Assembly (NCBI RefSeq): GCF_011050415.1
Contig: NZ_DRFS01000021.1
Location: 62,001-126,000 of the forward strand
Source of the DNA: Halomonas sp.
GTDB taxonomy: Bacteria > Pseudomonadota > Gammaproteobacteria > Pseudomonadales > Halomonadaceae
Reading direction: 5' to 3'
Length of the DNA: 64,000 nt
The position numbers and the translations under genes are program-made. The notes below the pieces were generated by a model. The model worked only from the letters and a program-made list of their open reading frames with translations, did no database searches and was not told where the DNA came from. Below are positions 18,165 through 26,386 of the stretch, in pieces (within the stretch, counting starts at the first letter, position 1; each line of letters begins with the position of its first letter).

Positions 18165-18192
18165 TGTATTATTTGTGTATAAATTTAGTACA
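18165..18192. promoter_or_regulatory. three 11-bp-spaced TGTAT/AGTAC repeats in a divergent promoter region
   Basis: TGTAT at 18165, TGTAT at 18176 and AGTAC at 18187 repeat with an exact 11-bp period, between the divergent renalase-like and TIGR01777 genes. CarH-type MerR tetramers bind operators built of 11-bp direct repeats, so this is a candidate site for the regulator encoded at 15880-16800. Confidence 0.55.
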
Positions 18193-18281
18193 GCTTGGCT
18201 ACTGCTTTGCTTGTTTTCCGGCTTGGTGATCAATCGGCCGAGGAGGCGACACCCATAGACGGTATCAACAGGAGTGACACC

Positions 18282-19184
18282 ATGCGCGTATTAGTGACCG
18301 GCGGCAGTGGTTTTGTCGGCCAGCGGCTATGCCGACAGTTGAAGGAGCAGGGCCACGAGGTGCAAGTAGTATCCCGCACTCCTCACAAAGTGCGAGATAT
18401 GCTGCCAACCGGCTGTGATATTCGTGAGAGCGCCCAGGCTTTTATTGATTCACCGCCGGATGCGCTGATTAATCTGGCGGGCGAGCCAATTGCTGCCAAG
18501 CGCTGGAGCGATGAGCAAAAAAACAAGCTGATTAACTCGCGGGTGGCTGCCACGCAACAGCTGGTAGCACTGTGTGAGCAGCTCAAGCAGAGCGACCAGC
18601 CGCTGCCGAAGGTAATGGTGTCGGGCTCGGCGATGGGCTATTACGGCGATCAGGGTAAGCGTGTGGTGAGCGAAGAGACCATGCCTAACGATGAGTTCGC
18701 CCATCGTCTTTGTAAACAGTGGGAAGCCGCCGCAAAACCGATTGAGGCTCTAGGGGTGCGTTTAGCGATTTTACGTACCGGGTTGGTATTAGAAGCGGGT
18801 GGCGGCAGCCTACAGAAGATGCTGCCACCGTTTAAGCTGGGCTTAGGTGGACGTTTTGGCAGTGGTGAGCAGTTTATGCCGTGGATTCACCGCGACGATC
18901 TTGTCGCGGCGATCCTGTTTCTTATCCATGAAGAGAACTTGAGCGGCGCCTTTAATGGCAGCGCACCGCACCCGGTAACCAATGCCACGTTTACCAAAAC
19001 CCTGGCCAAGCAGATCAATCGACCCGCTATTTTCCCAGTGCCCGCTTTTGTATTAAAAGCGGGCTTCGGAGAAATGTCGCGGTTACTGCTCACTGGGGCG
19101 GATATGCGCCCCGCGCGCCTTGAAGCGACAGGGTTTAGCTTTAAGTACCCCACTCTCGACAAGGCGCTTGAGGCGATCCTTTAA
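18282..19184 (+). CDS. TIGR01777 family NAD-dependent epimerase/dehydratase (YfcH-like)
   Basis: A 300-residue extended SDR. NAD(P)-binding TGGSGFVG is at residues 6-13 (start MRVLVTGG), then LINLAGEPIAAKRWSDEQK, SGSAMGYYG, FAHRLCKQWEAAA, LRTGLVLEAGGGSL and PWIHRDDLVAAI, all hallmarks of the YfcH/SDR39U1 group. I chose the ATG at 18282, which has AGGAG upstream, instead of a TTG 87 bases earlier. E. coli YfcH is 297 residues. The true substrate of the family is unclear. It starts divergently from the renalase-like gene across a candidate LitR-type operator. Confidence 0.9.
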   Translation: MRVLVTGGSGFVGQRLCRQLKEQGHEVQVVSRTPHKVRDMLPTGCDIRESAQAFIDSPPDALINLAGEPIAAKRWSDEQKNKLINSRVAATQQLVALCEQLKQSDQPLPKVMVSGSAMGYYGDQGKRVVSEETMPNDEFAHRLCKQWEAAAKPIEALGVRLAILRTGLVLEAGGGSLQKMLPPFKLGLGGRFGSGEQFMPWIHRDDLVAAILFLIHEENLSGAFNGSAPHPVTNATFTKTLAKQINRPAIFPVPAFVLKAGFGEMSRLLLTGADMRPARLEATGFSFKYPTLDKALEAIL

Positions 19185-19194
19185 GCAGCCCTGA

Positions 19195-22140
19195 TTAATG
19201 GTCGGCATCAACGGTGATAATCACGCGCACTGAATCAAGCCGCAGGCGAGTATTTTCGATAGCCTCGCTAAGTGCCTGGCGCTCATTTTTTAGCGCATCG
19301 ATTTCAGCGCTGCGCACCGCCGGGTTGTGCTCGGCTAGCGCGGTCAGGCGGGCAAGCTCGGCGTCCAACTGACTGCGCATGCGCGCCTCGGCGTTTTCGA
19401 CAATGCTGGGTAGCTGGCGCTCGGCTTCGCCTTCGCCCTGGCTCAGCAACTCACGCAACTGATCATGGCGGCTTTTAATCAAGTCCCGCGCCAGCGACTT
19501 GTTGACCTTCTGCAGGTTCTTACCCAAGCCCGTGAAGGAGATTTTGCTGGTCAGGTTAGCCCCTGATTCATCCAGCAGCACACGCACGGCGGTGGGCGGC
19601 AAGAAGCGGTTTAAGTGCAGCTTTTTGGGTGCCGGGCAGTGGGTGCGGAATACCAGTTCGGCCATTAATCTGCCGCCTGGAATGGAATCATGGCGCAGCA
19701 GGGCCAACGCCGAGTTGCCCATGGTGCCATCCAGCACGCGACCCATCATTTCACGCAGCAGCGGGTGCTCCCAGGAGAGCCGCTGGACATCGTCTCGCGC
19801 CAGTGCTTGGGAACGGCTAAGGGTGGCGGTAAAGCCCTCTTCGCCTTTGACTAAACCAGGTAAACCATCAAGCATATGCTGGCTGGGCTGCAGGTGCATA
19901 AGGCCCTTGCCGATCTCCTGGCTGTCCACCCCGAAAATATCCAACGCCCGCTCAAGGTAACGCGGTAGTGCGGCGTCTTCGTCCAGCTCACGCACAGCAT
20001 CGATGACCTGCTGGGCGCGCGCAGGGCGACAGGCGTTGAGTTCCAGCAGGCGATTACGGCCCGCATCGTGTTCAGCCAGCTTAGCCCTAAACATAGTGCG
20101 CGTTTCGGCAATAATCTCTTCCAGGGTTTCGTCATCCAGCAGGGCGTCAGCCAAGGCGTCACCAAAGGCTTCAAACAGATCACTGCCGACGCCATGGGGG
20201 GCACTGAACGCGTCCATGCCTTCGTTATACCAGCGCAGAAGACGTTCGCCAGGGCTGCCCTCAAAGGTAGGAATGTGTAGCTCAATGGCATGGCGCTGGC
20301 CGATGCGATCCAAACGGCCAATACGCTGCTCTAGCTGATCAGGATGCTGGGGCATGTCTAACATGACCAAGTGGCGGCAGAACTGGAAGTTACGCCCCTC
20401 AGAGCCAATCTCCGAGCAGACCAGCACCTGTGCGCCCTCTTCTTCGTCGGCAAAGGCAGCCGCTGCCCGGTCACGCTCTACCAGGGAGAGGCCTTCGTGG
20501 AACACCGGGGCGTGATAGCCGCCCAGCACCCGCAGACCTTCGGCCAGGCCTTCGGCGGTGGCCCGGTGGTGAGCAATCACCAGCACTTTATCGTTGGCAA
20601 AGCCGCTGTCGCTATCATCGCTAAGCTTTTCAAGCAGCCAGTTGACCCGTGGATCAATATGCCACCACGCTTCAGTGTTGAGCGGGTCGTCGGTAAGCTC
20701 GCGATACACTGCATCGGGATAGATCAGCACATCAGGGTGATCCATGCCGGTCTCGATCAACAGCTCATCGAGGTAGTCTTCGTCCCGCTCCAGGCGGCGT
20801 ACTACGCGGCGATACGCTGAAGGCATCGCAAGCGGGGCTAAGTTTAAGCGCCGCTCAGGGAAGCCCCCGACGTGGCGGCGGCTATTGCGGAACATCACGC
20901 GGCCAGTGCCATGGCGATCCAGCAGCGCTTCACTAAGCTGAGCGCGAGCAGTGTCTTGCTGCTCTTTACTTGCTTCCTCATTACACAGGGTGGCCAGCAA
21001 CGCTTGGCTGTCCCGATCATCGGCTACGTTGGATACGTGAGCGCTGGCAGCGGGGTCGCCCGGCAGCGCGTCTAATGCATCAATAGCGCGAGCGACGTCG
21101 GTGTAGTGGCTCTCTTCGGCTTTAAAGCGCTCCAGGTCGTGGTAGCGCTCAGCGTCCAGCAACCGTAGCCGGGCAAAGTGACTCTTAATACCCATCTGCT
21201 CGGGGGTCGCGGTGAGTAGCAACAGGCCGGGTATCACCGCGGCGAGCTGCTCAACGCACTGGTAGCCAGGGCCACTGCCATCCTCGCTCCAGTCCAGGTG
21301 GTGCGCTTCGTCAACAATCAGTACATCGAACTGGCTGGCCAGCGCCTGCTCCTGACGATGCGGGTTAGCAAATAGCCAGCCTTGGCTGGCCAGTACCAAC
21401 TGAGCGCTTTCGAAGGGGTTGGCGCTGCCGTGGGCTTGGCTTTGCGTCTCATCTAATAGGGAGACGTTGAGCGAGAAGCGCCGCAGTAACTCCACCAGCC
21501 ACTGGTGAGTGAGGCTGTCGGGTACCAAAATCAGCGCGCGCTCAACGCGCCCATTGAGCAGCAGGCGATGAAGAATCAGGCCCGCTTCAATGGTTTTACC
21601 AAGGCCTACTTCGTCTGCCAGCAGTACCCGTGGGGCATGGCGGTTGGCAACTTCATCGGCAATATAGAGCTGGTGAGGAATTAAATCGATGCGCGGGCCA
21701 GAGAAACCCAGTGCACTGTGCTGCTCAATACGCTGATAGTGGTGCAGAGTACGAAAACGTAGGTCAAACCAATCGTTGCGGTCTACCTGTCCTGTCAGCA
21801 GGCGGTCGCGGGCCTGGTCAAACTGCATGGTATCGGCAAGCTTAGCTTCTGGCAGTTCGCGCAGGTTACCCTCACTGTCTTCACCGATATAGGTGATCAA
21901 ACCGCGAGACTCTTTGCTGTCGTCGACGATCATCTGCCAGCCATCGGCGGAAAGCACGCGGTCGCCGCTGCCGAACATTACGCGGGTGAGCGGGGCTTGG
22001 CGGGTATTGTAAGTACGGGTTTCCTGACTGGCACTGAACAAAATGGTAACGCTACGGGCGTCGCAGTTAAGCACGGTGCCGAGCCCAAGCTCAGCTTCGC
22101 CGTCACTAATCCAGCGCTGGCCGGGAGAAAAATCGCTCAT
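19195..22140 (-). CDS. rapA: RNA polymerase-associated ATPase RapA
   Basis: A Swi2/Snf2-type ATPase that recycles RNA polymerase after transcription. The 981-residue protein (E. coli 968) starts MSDFSPGQRWISDGEAELG at 22140; an upstream 20-codon extension has no family text. N-terminal Tudor-like domains (~1-110) are followed by Walker A in ADEVGLGKTIEAGL, DEAH in LIVDEAHHLDW and TATPEQMG. Helicase domain 2 shows VCSEIGSEGRNFQFC and QRIGRLDRIGQ. A coiled-coil-like, charged C-terminal end closes the chain. It is convergent with the epimerase gene, 10 bp apart. Confidence 0.96.
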   Translation of the reverse strand: MSDFSPGQRWISDGEAELGLGTVLNCDARSVTILFSASQETRTYNTRQAPLTRVMFGSGDRVLSADGWQMIVDDSKESRGLITYIGEDSEGNLRELPEAKLADTMQFDQARDRLLTGQVDRNDWFDLRFRTLHHYQRIEQHSALGFSGPRIDLIPHQLYIADEVANRHAPRVLLADEVGLGKTIEAGLILHRLLLNGRVERALILVPDSLTHQWLVELLRRFSLNVSLLDETQSQAHGSANPFESAQLVLASQGWLFANPHRQEQALASQFDVLIVDEAHHLDWSEDGSGPGYQCVEQLAAVIPGLLLLTATPEQMGIKSHFARLRLLDAERYHDLERFKAEESHYTDVARAIDALDALPGDPAASAHVSNVADDRDSQALLATLCNEEASKEQQDTARAQLSEALLDRHGTGRVMFRNSRRHVGGFPERRLNLAPLAMPSAYRRVVRRLERDEDYLDELLIETGMDHPDVLIYPDAVYRELTDDPLNTEAWWHIDPRVNWLLEKLSDDSDSGFANDKVLVIAHHRATAEGLAEGLRVLGGYHAPVFHEGLSLVERDRAAAAFADEEEGAQVLVCSEIGSEGRNFQFCRHLVMLDMPQHPDQLEQRIGRLDRIGQRHAIELHIPTFEGSPGERLLRWYNEGMDAFSAPHGVGSDLFEAFGDALADALLDDETLEEIIAETRTMFRAKLAEHDAGRNRLLELNACRPARAQQVIDAVRELDEDAALPRYLERALDIFGVDSQEIGKGLMHLQPSQHMLDGLPGLVKGEEGFTATLSRSQALARDDVQRLSWEHPLLREMMGRVLDGTMGNSALALLRHDSIPGGRLMAELVFRTHCPAPKKLHLNRFLPPTAVRVLLDESGANLTSKISFTGLGKNLQKVNKSLARDLIKSRHDQLRELLSQGEGEAERQLPSIVENAEARMRSQLDAELARLTALAEHNPAVRSAEIDALKNERQALSEAIENTRLRLDSVRVIITVDADH

Positions 22141-22252
22141 GATGCCTCGGAGGAGTCTGCAAAACGGGTCGTATGCCGCCGGGGGAAGCATCGGCGGCAA
22201 CAGGGCGGGGGATTCTAACGCAAAGCAGCGAGGGGATTAAGGTGTATCAGCA

Positions 22253-23056
22253 TCAATCTTGTAACCAGCGATCCAGATGCGCGCGAGTCAGCTCGCCCAC
22301 ATGCACATCCAAGGTGTTCCCCTGGCCGTCAAACAGCACCGTAGTGGGCAGCCCCGGCGCTTCAAAAAGCACCATAAGCTGTTGATTAGGGTCGCGCAGT
22401 GCATAGCGAAAAGCGAGCTGCTGCTCATCTAAATAACGCACCATGGGCAGCAGGTCTTCGCCCTGGTTGGCAACCACCACGCTGACACCTTCACGCTGGG
22501 CGGCCTCTTCGAGCAGCGGCATTTCACGCAGGCACGGCGGGCACCAGGTAGCCCATAAATTAACGATGATACGTTCGCTGTCGGCTGCCAAGCCAGGCAG
22601 ATGAATCTCGTTGCCATCCACATCTTCAAGGGTGACATCGGGCAGTTCGCTGACCGCAAAACTGTTGCCCAGGGGGGCTAAGGTCACGATCACCAGCCAC
22701 AGGCTAGAGGCGGCAACGAGCATAAGCATGGCACCGCCCATGGCCAGCAAACGCGCACGTAGCGTCCAGGCTGTCCAGACCAAACCTGCTGCCATCCCCC
22801 ACAGGCCGTGGTAGCCGGGCTGCCAGAGTTTTAGCGCTTCAAGTGGGTCGGCGCTATAGCTATCGAGATGAAGTATGATATGCCCCGCCCGTGCGCCGAC
22901 TAACCAAACCACGATGAGCCCGGTAAACCAACGCTGCTGAGCCAGGCGTGGTAGCCCTAATAAATAGCGAGCGCTAATGAGCAGTAGTAGCGCGCAGCCA
23001 ACGGCATAGAGACGGGGCAGCGAAATTAGTAGCGGGCCGAGAGCAATCGCGTTCAT
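22253..23056 (-). CDS. TlpA-type thioredoxin with N-terminal Lgt-like membrane domain
   Basis: A 268-residue protein in two parts. The first ~130 residues hold several membrane segments (PRLYAVGCALLLLISARYL, FTGLIVVWLVGARAGHI) and the pattern DPLEALKLWQPGYHGLWG. This recalls the diacylglyceryl transferase Lgt (GxRxG, and a Pro-x3-Leu-x2-Trp-x2-Gly stretch). The second part is a periplasmic thioredoxin fold with the redox motif ATWCPPCLREMPLLEE, so thiol-disulfide exchange is likely. The start at 23056 (MNAIALGP) is preferred over one 31 codons upstream, which would read through repeated GGAAACC sequence; the ribosome site is weak. The partner substrate is unknown. Confidence 0.78.
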   Translation of the reverse strand: MNAIALGPLLISLPRLYAVGCALLLLISARYLLGLPRLAQQRWFTGLIVVWLVGARAGHIILHLDSYSADPLEALKLWQPGYHGLWGMAAGLVWTAWTLRARLLAMGGAMLMLVAASSLWLVIVTLAPLGNSFAVSELPDVTLEDVDGNEIHLPGLAADSERIIVNLWATWCPPCLREMPLLEEAAQREGVSVVVANQGEDLLPMVRYLDEQQLAFRYALRDPNQQLMVLFEAPGLPTTVLFDGQGNTLDVHVGELTRAHLDRWLQD

Positions 23057-23184
23057 GGGTTTCCAGTTCTGGTTTCCGTTCAGTCTTACAATACGGGTTT
23101 TTAATTCAGGTTTCCGGTTAAGCATTCCGTGAAACGGGTACACTGGCAAACCTTACCATGCGAGCTGAAAATTACGGAGACGTT

Positions 23185-23427
23185 ATGCCCCCACCCGCTT
23201 TCGATAAGCTGCGCGCGTTAGCGATCGGCTCCCAAGCGATTGGCTTGATACTTATTATTACGCTGGAAACCATTATGGGTAATGCGGCCCGTCCCTGGCA
23301 GGGGGTAGTGCTTGGCGCCATGGTAGCCACCGCGCTAATCATCGCGCTAGTGCGCCTTTACCGCCGCAATCTTGCTCGTAAGCGCTGGGCCGAACGACTG
23401 GACGACAATGATAATGACGACGCCTAG
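23185..23427 (+). CDS. small two-helix membrane protein, function unknown
   Basis: An 80-residue protein starting MPPPAFDKLRALAIGSQ at 23185, with GGAG a few bases before. It has two membrane segments (AIGLILIITLETIMG and VVLGAMVATALIIALVRLY) and a charged tail ending DDNDNDDA. I do not recognise a family. Its 3' end overlaps the start of the phospholipase D-like gene, so the two are probably co-expressed. An upstream in-frame start at 23158 is possible but less well placed. Confidence 0.6.
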   Translation: MPPPAFDKLRALAIGSQAIGLILIITLETIMGNAARPWQGVVLGAMVATALIIALVRLYRRNLARKRWAERLDDNDNDDA

Positions 23428-24962
23428 TGCTGGCCGTTGGTCTCAATGGCTGAGCTTACTGATGTTGTATGGTTTGCTTGCGGGTTGTACCCATGCAGTC
23501 GTCCGCGAGCATCACACTGCACTGACCGTACTTGAAGCACGCGACACGTGGCTGGGCGAGCAGGTCCATCAGGTGCTGGCGGAACAGTCAGAGCCCGATG
23601 GTTTTGCACTGCTCGCCAATGGGCAAGACGCCTTCGCTGCCCGCGCAGGCTTGATCCGCCAAGCAGAACGCGAGCTGGATATTCAAACCTACCTACTAGG
23701 GGATGGCCAAACCACACGCTTGATTTTGGCACGCCTGCTGGATGCCGCGGAAGAGGGCGTTCGGGTGCGTCTGCTGGTCGATGATATCGGCGCTATTGGT
23801 CAGGGTGACCGCTTAGCGGCACTGGCCAGCCACCCGCGTATTCACGTGCGCGTTTACAACCCGCTAGCCGCTGGGCGCGGGCATATCGTGACACGGGTGT
23901 TGGCGTCGGTGGTCAATCCCGCTCAGCAGCATCGCCGAATGCATAACAAATTATGGGTCGCTGATAACAGTGTCGCAATCGTAGGTGGGCGCAACCTGGG
24001 TGATGAGTACTTTGATGCCAACGATTCGCGCAACTTTGCTGATTTGGACTTTGTCACCATTGGCGAGGTGGTGCCAGAACTCTCGCGTAGCTTTGATCTG
24101 TATTGGAATCATGGCCTCGCTCAGCCGATTGAACGCTATCACCAAGTGGACGATAACGCCTGGCAAACGCTAAAAAGCGACCTTGAGGCTTGGTTAGATG
24201 ATAACGCTGACTCGGAATACTTTACCGAGCTACGTCGGCAGGCGCGCACGGCGCCGCCTTGGGAAACCCTGCATTGGGGTGAGGGGCTGGCAATGTGGGA
24301 TGCCCCAGGCAAACTGGCGGCGGGTACACCCGAAGTGGTCGGACACTCTGCTGGGCGATTTGACCGATGCCACCACGCTTGAAGAGCGCCTGGTAATTAT
24401 TTCCGCCTACTTTGTGCCCACCGAGCAAGGGGTGAAAAGCCTGACGGATCTTGCCGACCAAGGCATCGCCGTTGAAATTATTACTAACTCTTTGGAGTCA
24501 ACAGACGCTGCTGTTGTGCACGGTGCTTACGCGCCTTGGCGTGAAACGTTGCTTCGCCACGGCGTTGTTCTCTACGAAATGCGCCCTGAGCAGGAAGCCG
24601 GCGGCAGTGAGGATATGCGTGTCCCCGGCGCATCGGCGTCAGCGTTGCATATCAAGGCGCTAAGTTTTGACGATCAGCTGTTTGTGGGTTCGTTTAATGT
24701 TGATCCGCGCTCTATCTACTGGAATACCGAAATCGGCGTGCTGGCGCGTAGCGAGTCGCTTATGCAGGCATTTAACGAGTTGCTAGCGGTAGGACAAGAC
24801 CCGACGTTGAGCTACCAAGTCGAACTTACCCCTGAAGGTGAGTTGAACTGGCACCTGGAGCGTGATGGAAAGATGGAGGTATTAACCTCAGAACCAGGTA
24901 ATTTTTGGCGTCATTTCAACGCCTGGTTAAGCCATACGCTTAGGCTAGAGCGTTTGCTGTGA
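23414..24962 (+). pseudogene. phospholipase D family lipoprotein (ClsC/YmdC-like), frameshifted
   Basis: Reads as one ~515-residue phospholipase D superfamily protein broken by a +1 shift near 24335-24345. The first frame begins MTTPSAGRW with a lipobox LLAGC, and holds the first HKD motif (MHNKLWVADNSVAIVGGRN). The second frame resumes at DTLLGDLTDATTLEERLVI and holds the second HKD motif (HIKALSFDDQLFVGSFNVD). Both active-site motifs are needed together in this family, so the split should inactivate it unless the extra base, possibly the second G of GTCGGAC, is a sequencing error. Intact homologues make or exchange cardiolipin-type phospholipids. The start overlaps the preceding small gene. 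Confidence 0.8.
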
Positions 24963-25101
24963 CGACTGATGCAAAGTAGCGTTAGAAACGGGTGCTTGTG
25001 TTTTTGGCGTTCCAGTTCCAAATTAATAGCAGCCTTAACGTTTGACCGCTGGGGCACACTAAAAAGCACAACCTGTTATCTCATTGGGAGCGACAAATAA
25101 T

Positions 25102-26310
25102 ATGATCAATAAGCGCGCATTAGCCACTGCTGTGGCGGCCTCAACCCTGGCAATGACTGGACTGGCTCAGGCTGAGGTCAAGGTTGGCTTCTTGGGCGGT
25201 TTTACGGGTGGCATTGAGAGCTTAACGCCGGCGATTTTTGAGGGTGCCCAGTTAGCCGTTGAGCAGATTAATGAGCAAGGCGGTATTTTAGACGGACAAA
25301 CGTTGGTGATGCCGTCTGGCGACACAACGTGTTCTGATGCGTCGGCTGCCTCTAACGCCGCCGACCGTATGGTTAACTCTGAGAATGTCACCGCTATTGT
25401 TGGCGCGCTATGTACAGGTGCCACCATCGCTGCTGCTAATAACGCGGCGATTCCTGGCGGCGTGTTGATGGTATCGCCTGCCTCGACCGCACCGGCGGTA
25501 TCAGAGCTTGATGACAACGACTTGGTGTTCCGCACGGTTCCTTCTGATGCCTTCCAAGGGGAAATTCTGGCTAAGCTGCTGCTGGATAAAGGCATCGATG
25601 CCGTCGCGGTGACCTATGTCAACAATGACTATGGCCGTGGCCTGTCTGACGCCTTTAGCGTTGCCTTTGAAGCGGGTGGCGGTGACGTTGCCGAGAATCT
25701 GGCCCATGAAGATAACCGCGCTGACTATCGCTCGGAGCTAGGCTCGCTTTCCGCCAGCGGCGTCGAAACGCTGGTAGTACTGGCTTACGCGGACACTTCT
25801 GGTCAAACGGTGCTTCGCCAGGCCTATGAAAGCGGCATGTTTACCCAATACGTAGGCGCGGATGGCATGGTCGGCGACAGCCTTATCAATGCCATCGGTG
25901 CTGATGTGCTGGACGGTATGATCGCCACTCGCCCCGGTAGCCCTGACCTTCCAGGCACCGAACTCTTCATCGAAGCCGCCGAGGCCGCCGATTTAGACCC
26001 CAGTGCCGTATTTGCGGCCCAAGCCTATGACGCCGCTTTCCTGATTGCGTTGGCGATTGAGCAAAACGGCAGCGCTGACCGTGAAGGCCTTTCTGAAGCA
26101 CTGCGCAGTGTTTCCAGCGCACCGGGCGAGATCATTCTTCCTGGCGAGTGGGAAAAAGCCGTTGAGCTGATTGCTGCAGGTACTGAAATCAACTACGAAG
26201 GCGCGTCTGGCTCTCACGAGTTTGATGAAAACGGCGACGTCCCCGGCGTAGTGGTAGAAATGGCGGTCGAAAATGGCACCTTTACCAGCAAAGGGCAGGT
26301 CGATCTTTAA
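25102..26310 (+). CDS. livK: branched-chain amino acid ABC transporter substrate-binding protein
   Basis: A 402-residue periplasmic binding protein of the LivK/LIVBP type I fold. The signal peptide is MINKRALATAVAASTLAMTG, cleaved after AQA. Mature text includes VGFLGGFTGGIES, FEGAQLAVEQINEQGGI, a Cys pair (DTTCSD ... ALCTG), VSPASTAPAVSE and YVNNDYGRGL. The ATG at 25102 is preferred to a TTG 18 bases earlier. Many acidic residues suit a halophile periplasm. The gene converges on livM and the other Liv genes, so it forms its own transcript with a strong terminator. The ligand could also be another amino acid or amide. Confidence 0.92.
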   Translation: MINKRALATAVAASTLAMTGLAQAEVKVGFLGGFTGGIESLTPAIFEGAQLAVEQINEQGGILDGQTLVMPSGDTTCSDASAASNAADRMVNSENVTAIVGALCTGATIAAANNAAIPGGVLMVSPASTAPAVSELDDNDLVFRTVPSDAFQGEILAKLLLDKGIDAVAVTYVNNDYGRGLSDAFSVAFEAGGGDVAENLAHEDNRADYRSELGSLSASGVETLVVLAYADTSGQTVLRQAYESGMFTQYVGADGMVGDSLINAIGADVLDGMIATRPGSPDLPGTELFIEAAEAADLDPSAVFAAQAYDAAFLIALAIEQNGSADREGLSEALRSVSSAPGEIILPGEWEKAVELIAAGTEINYEGASGSHEFDENGDVPGVVVEMAVENGTFTSKGQVDL

Positions 26311-26334
26311 GCCTTACGCTAAGCGTTAAAACAA

Positions 26335-26367
26335 AATGCCCGGCTTATTAAGCTGGGCATTTTTTTA
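26335..26367. terminator. bidirectional terminator between livK and livM
   Basis: A 12-bp stem (AATGCCCGGCTT with AAGCTGGGCATT, one G-U pair) has loop ATT and is followed by seven T on the plus strand. On the minus strand it is followed by TTTTGTTTT, so it can stop both convergent transcripts. Confidence 0.9.
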
Positions 26368-26386
26368 TGGAACAACAATTACGTGT

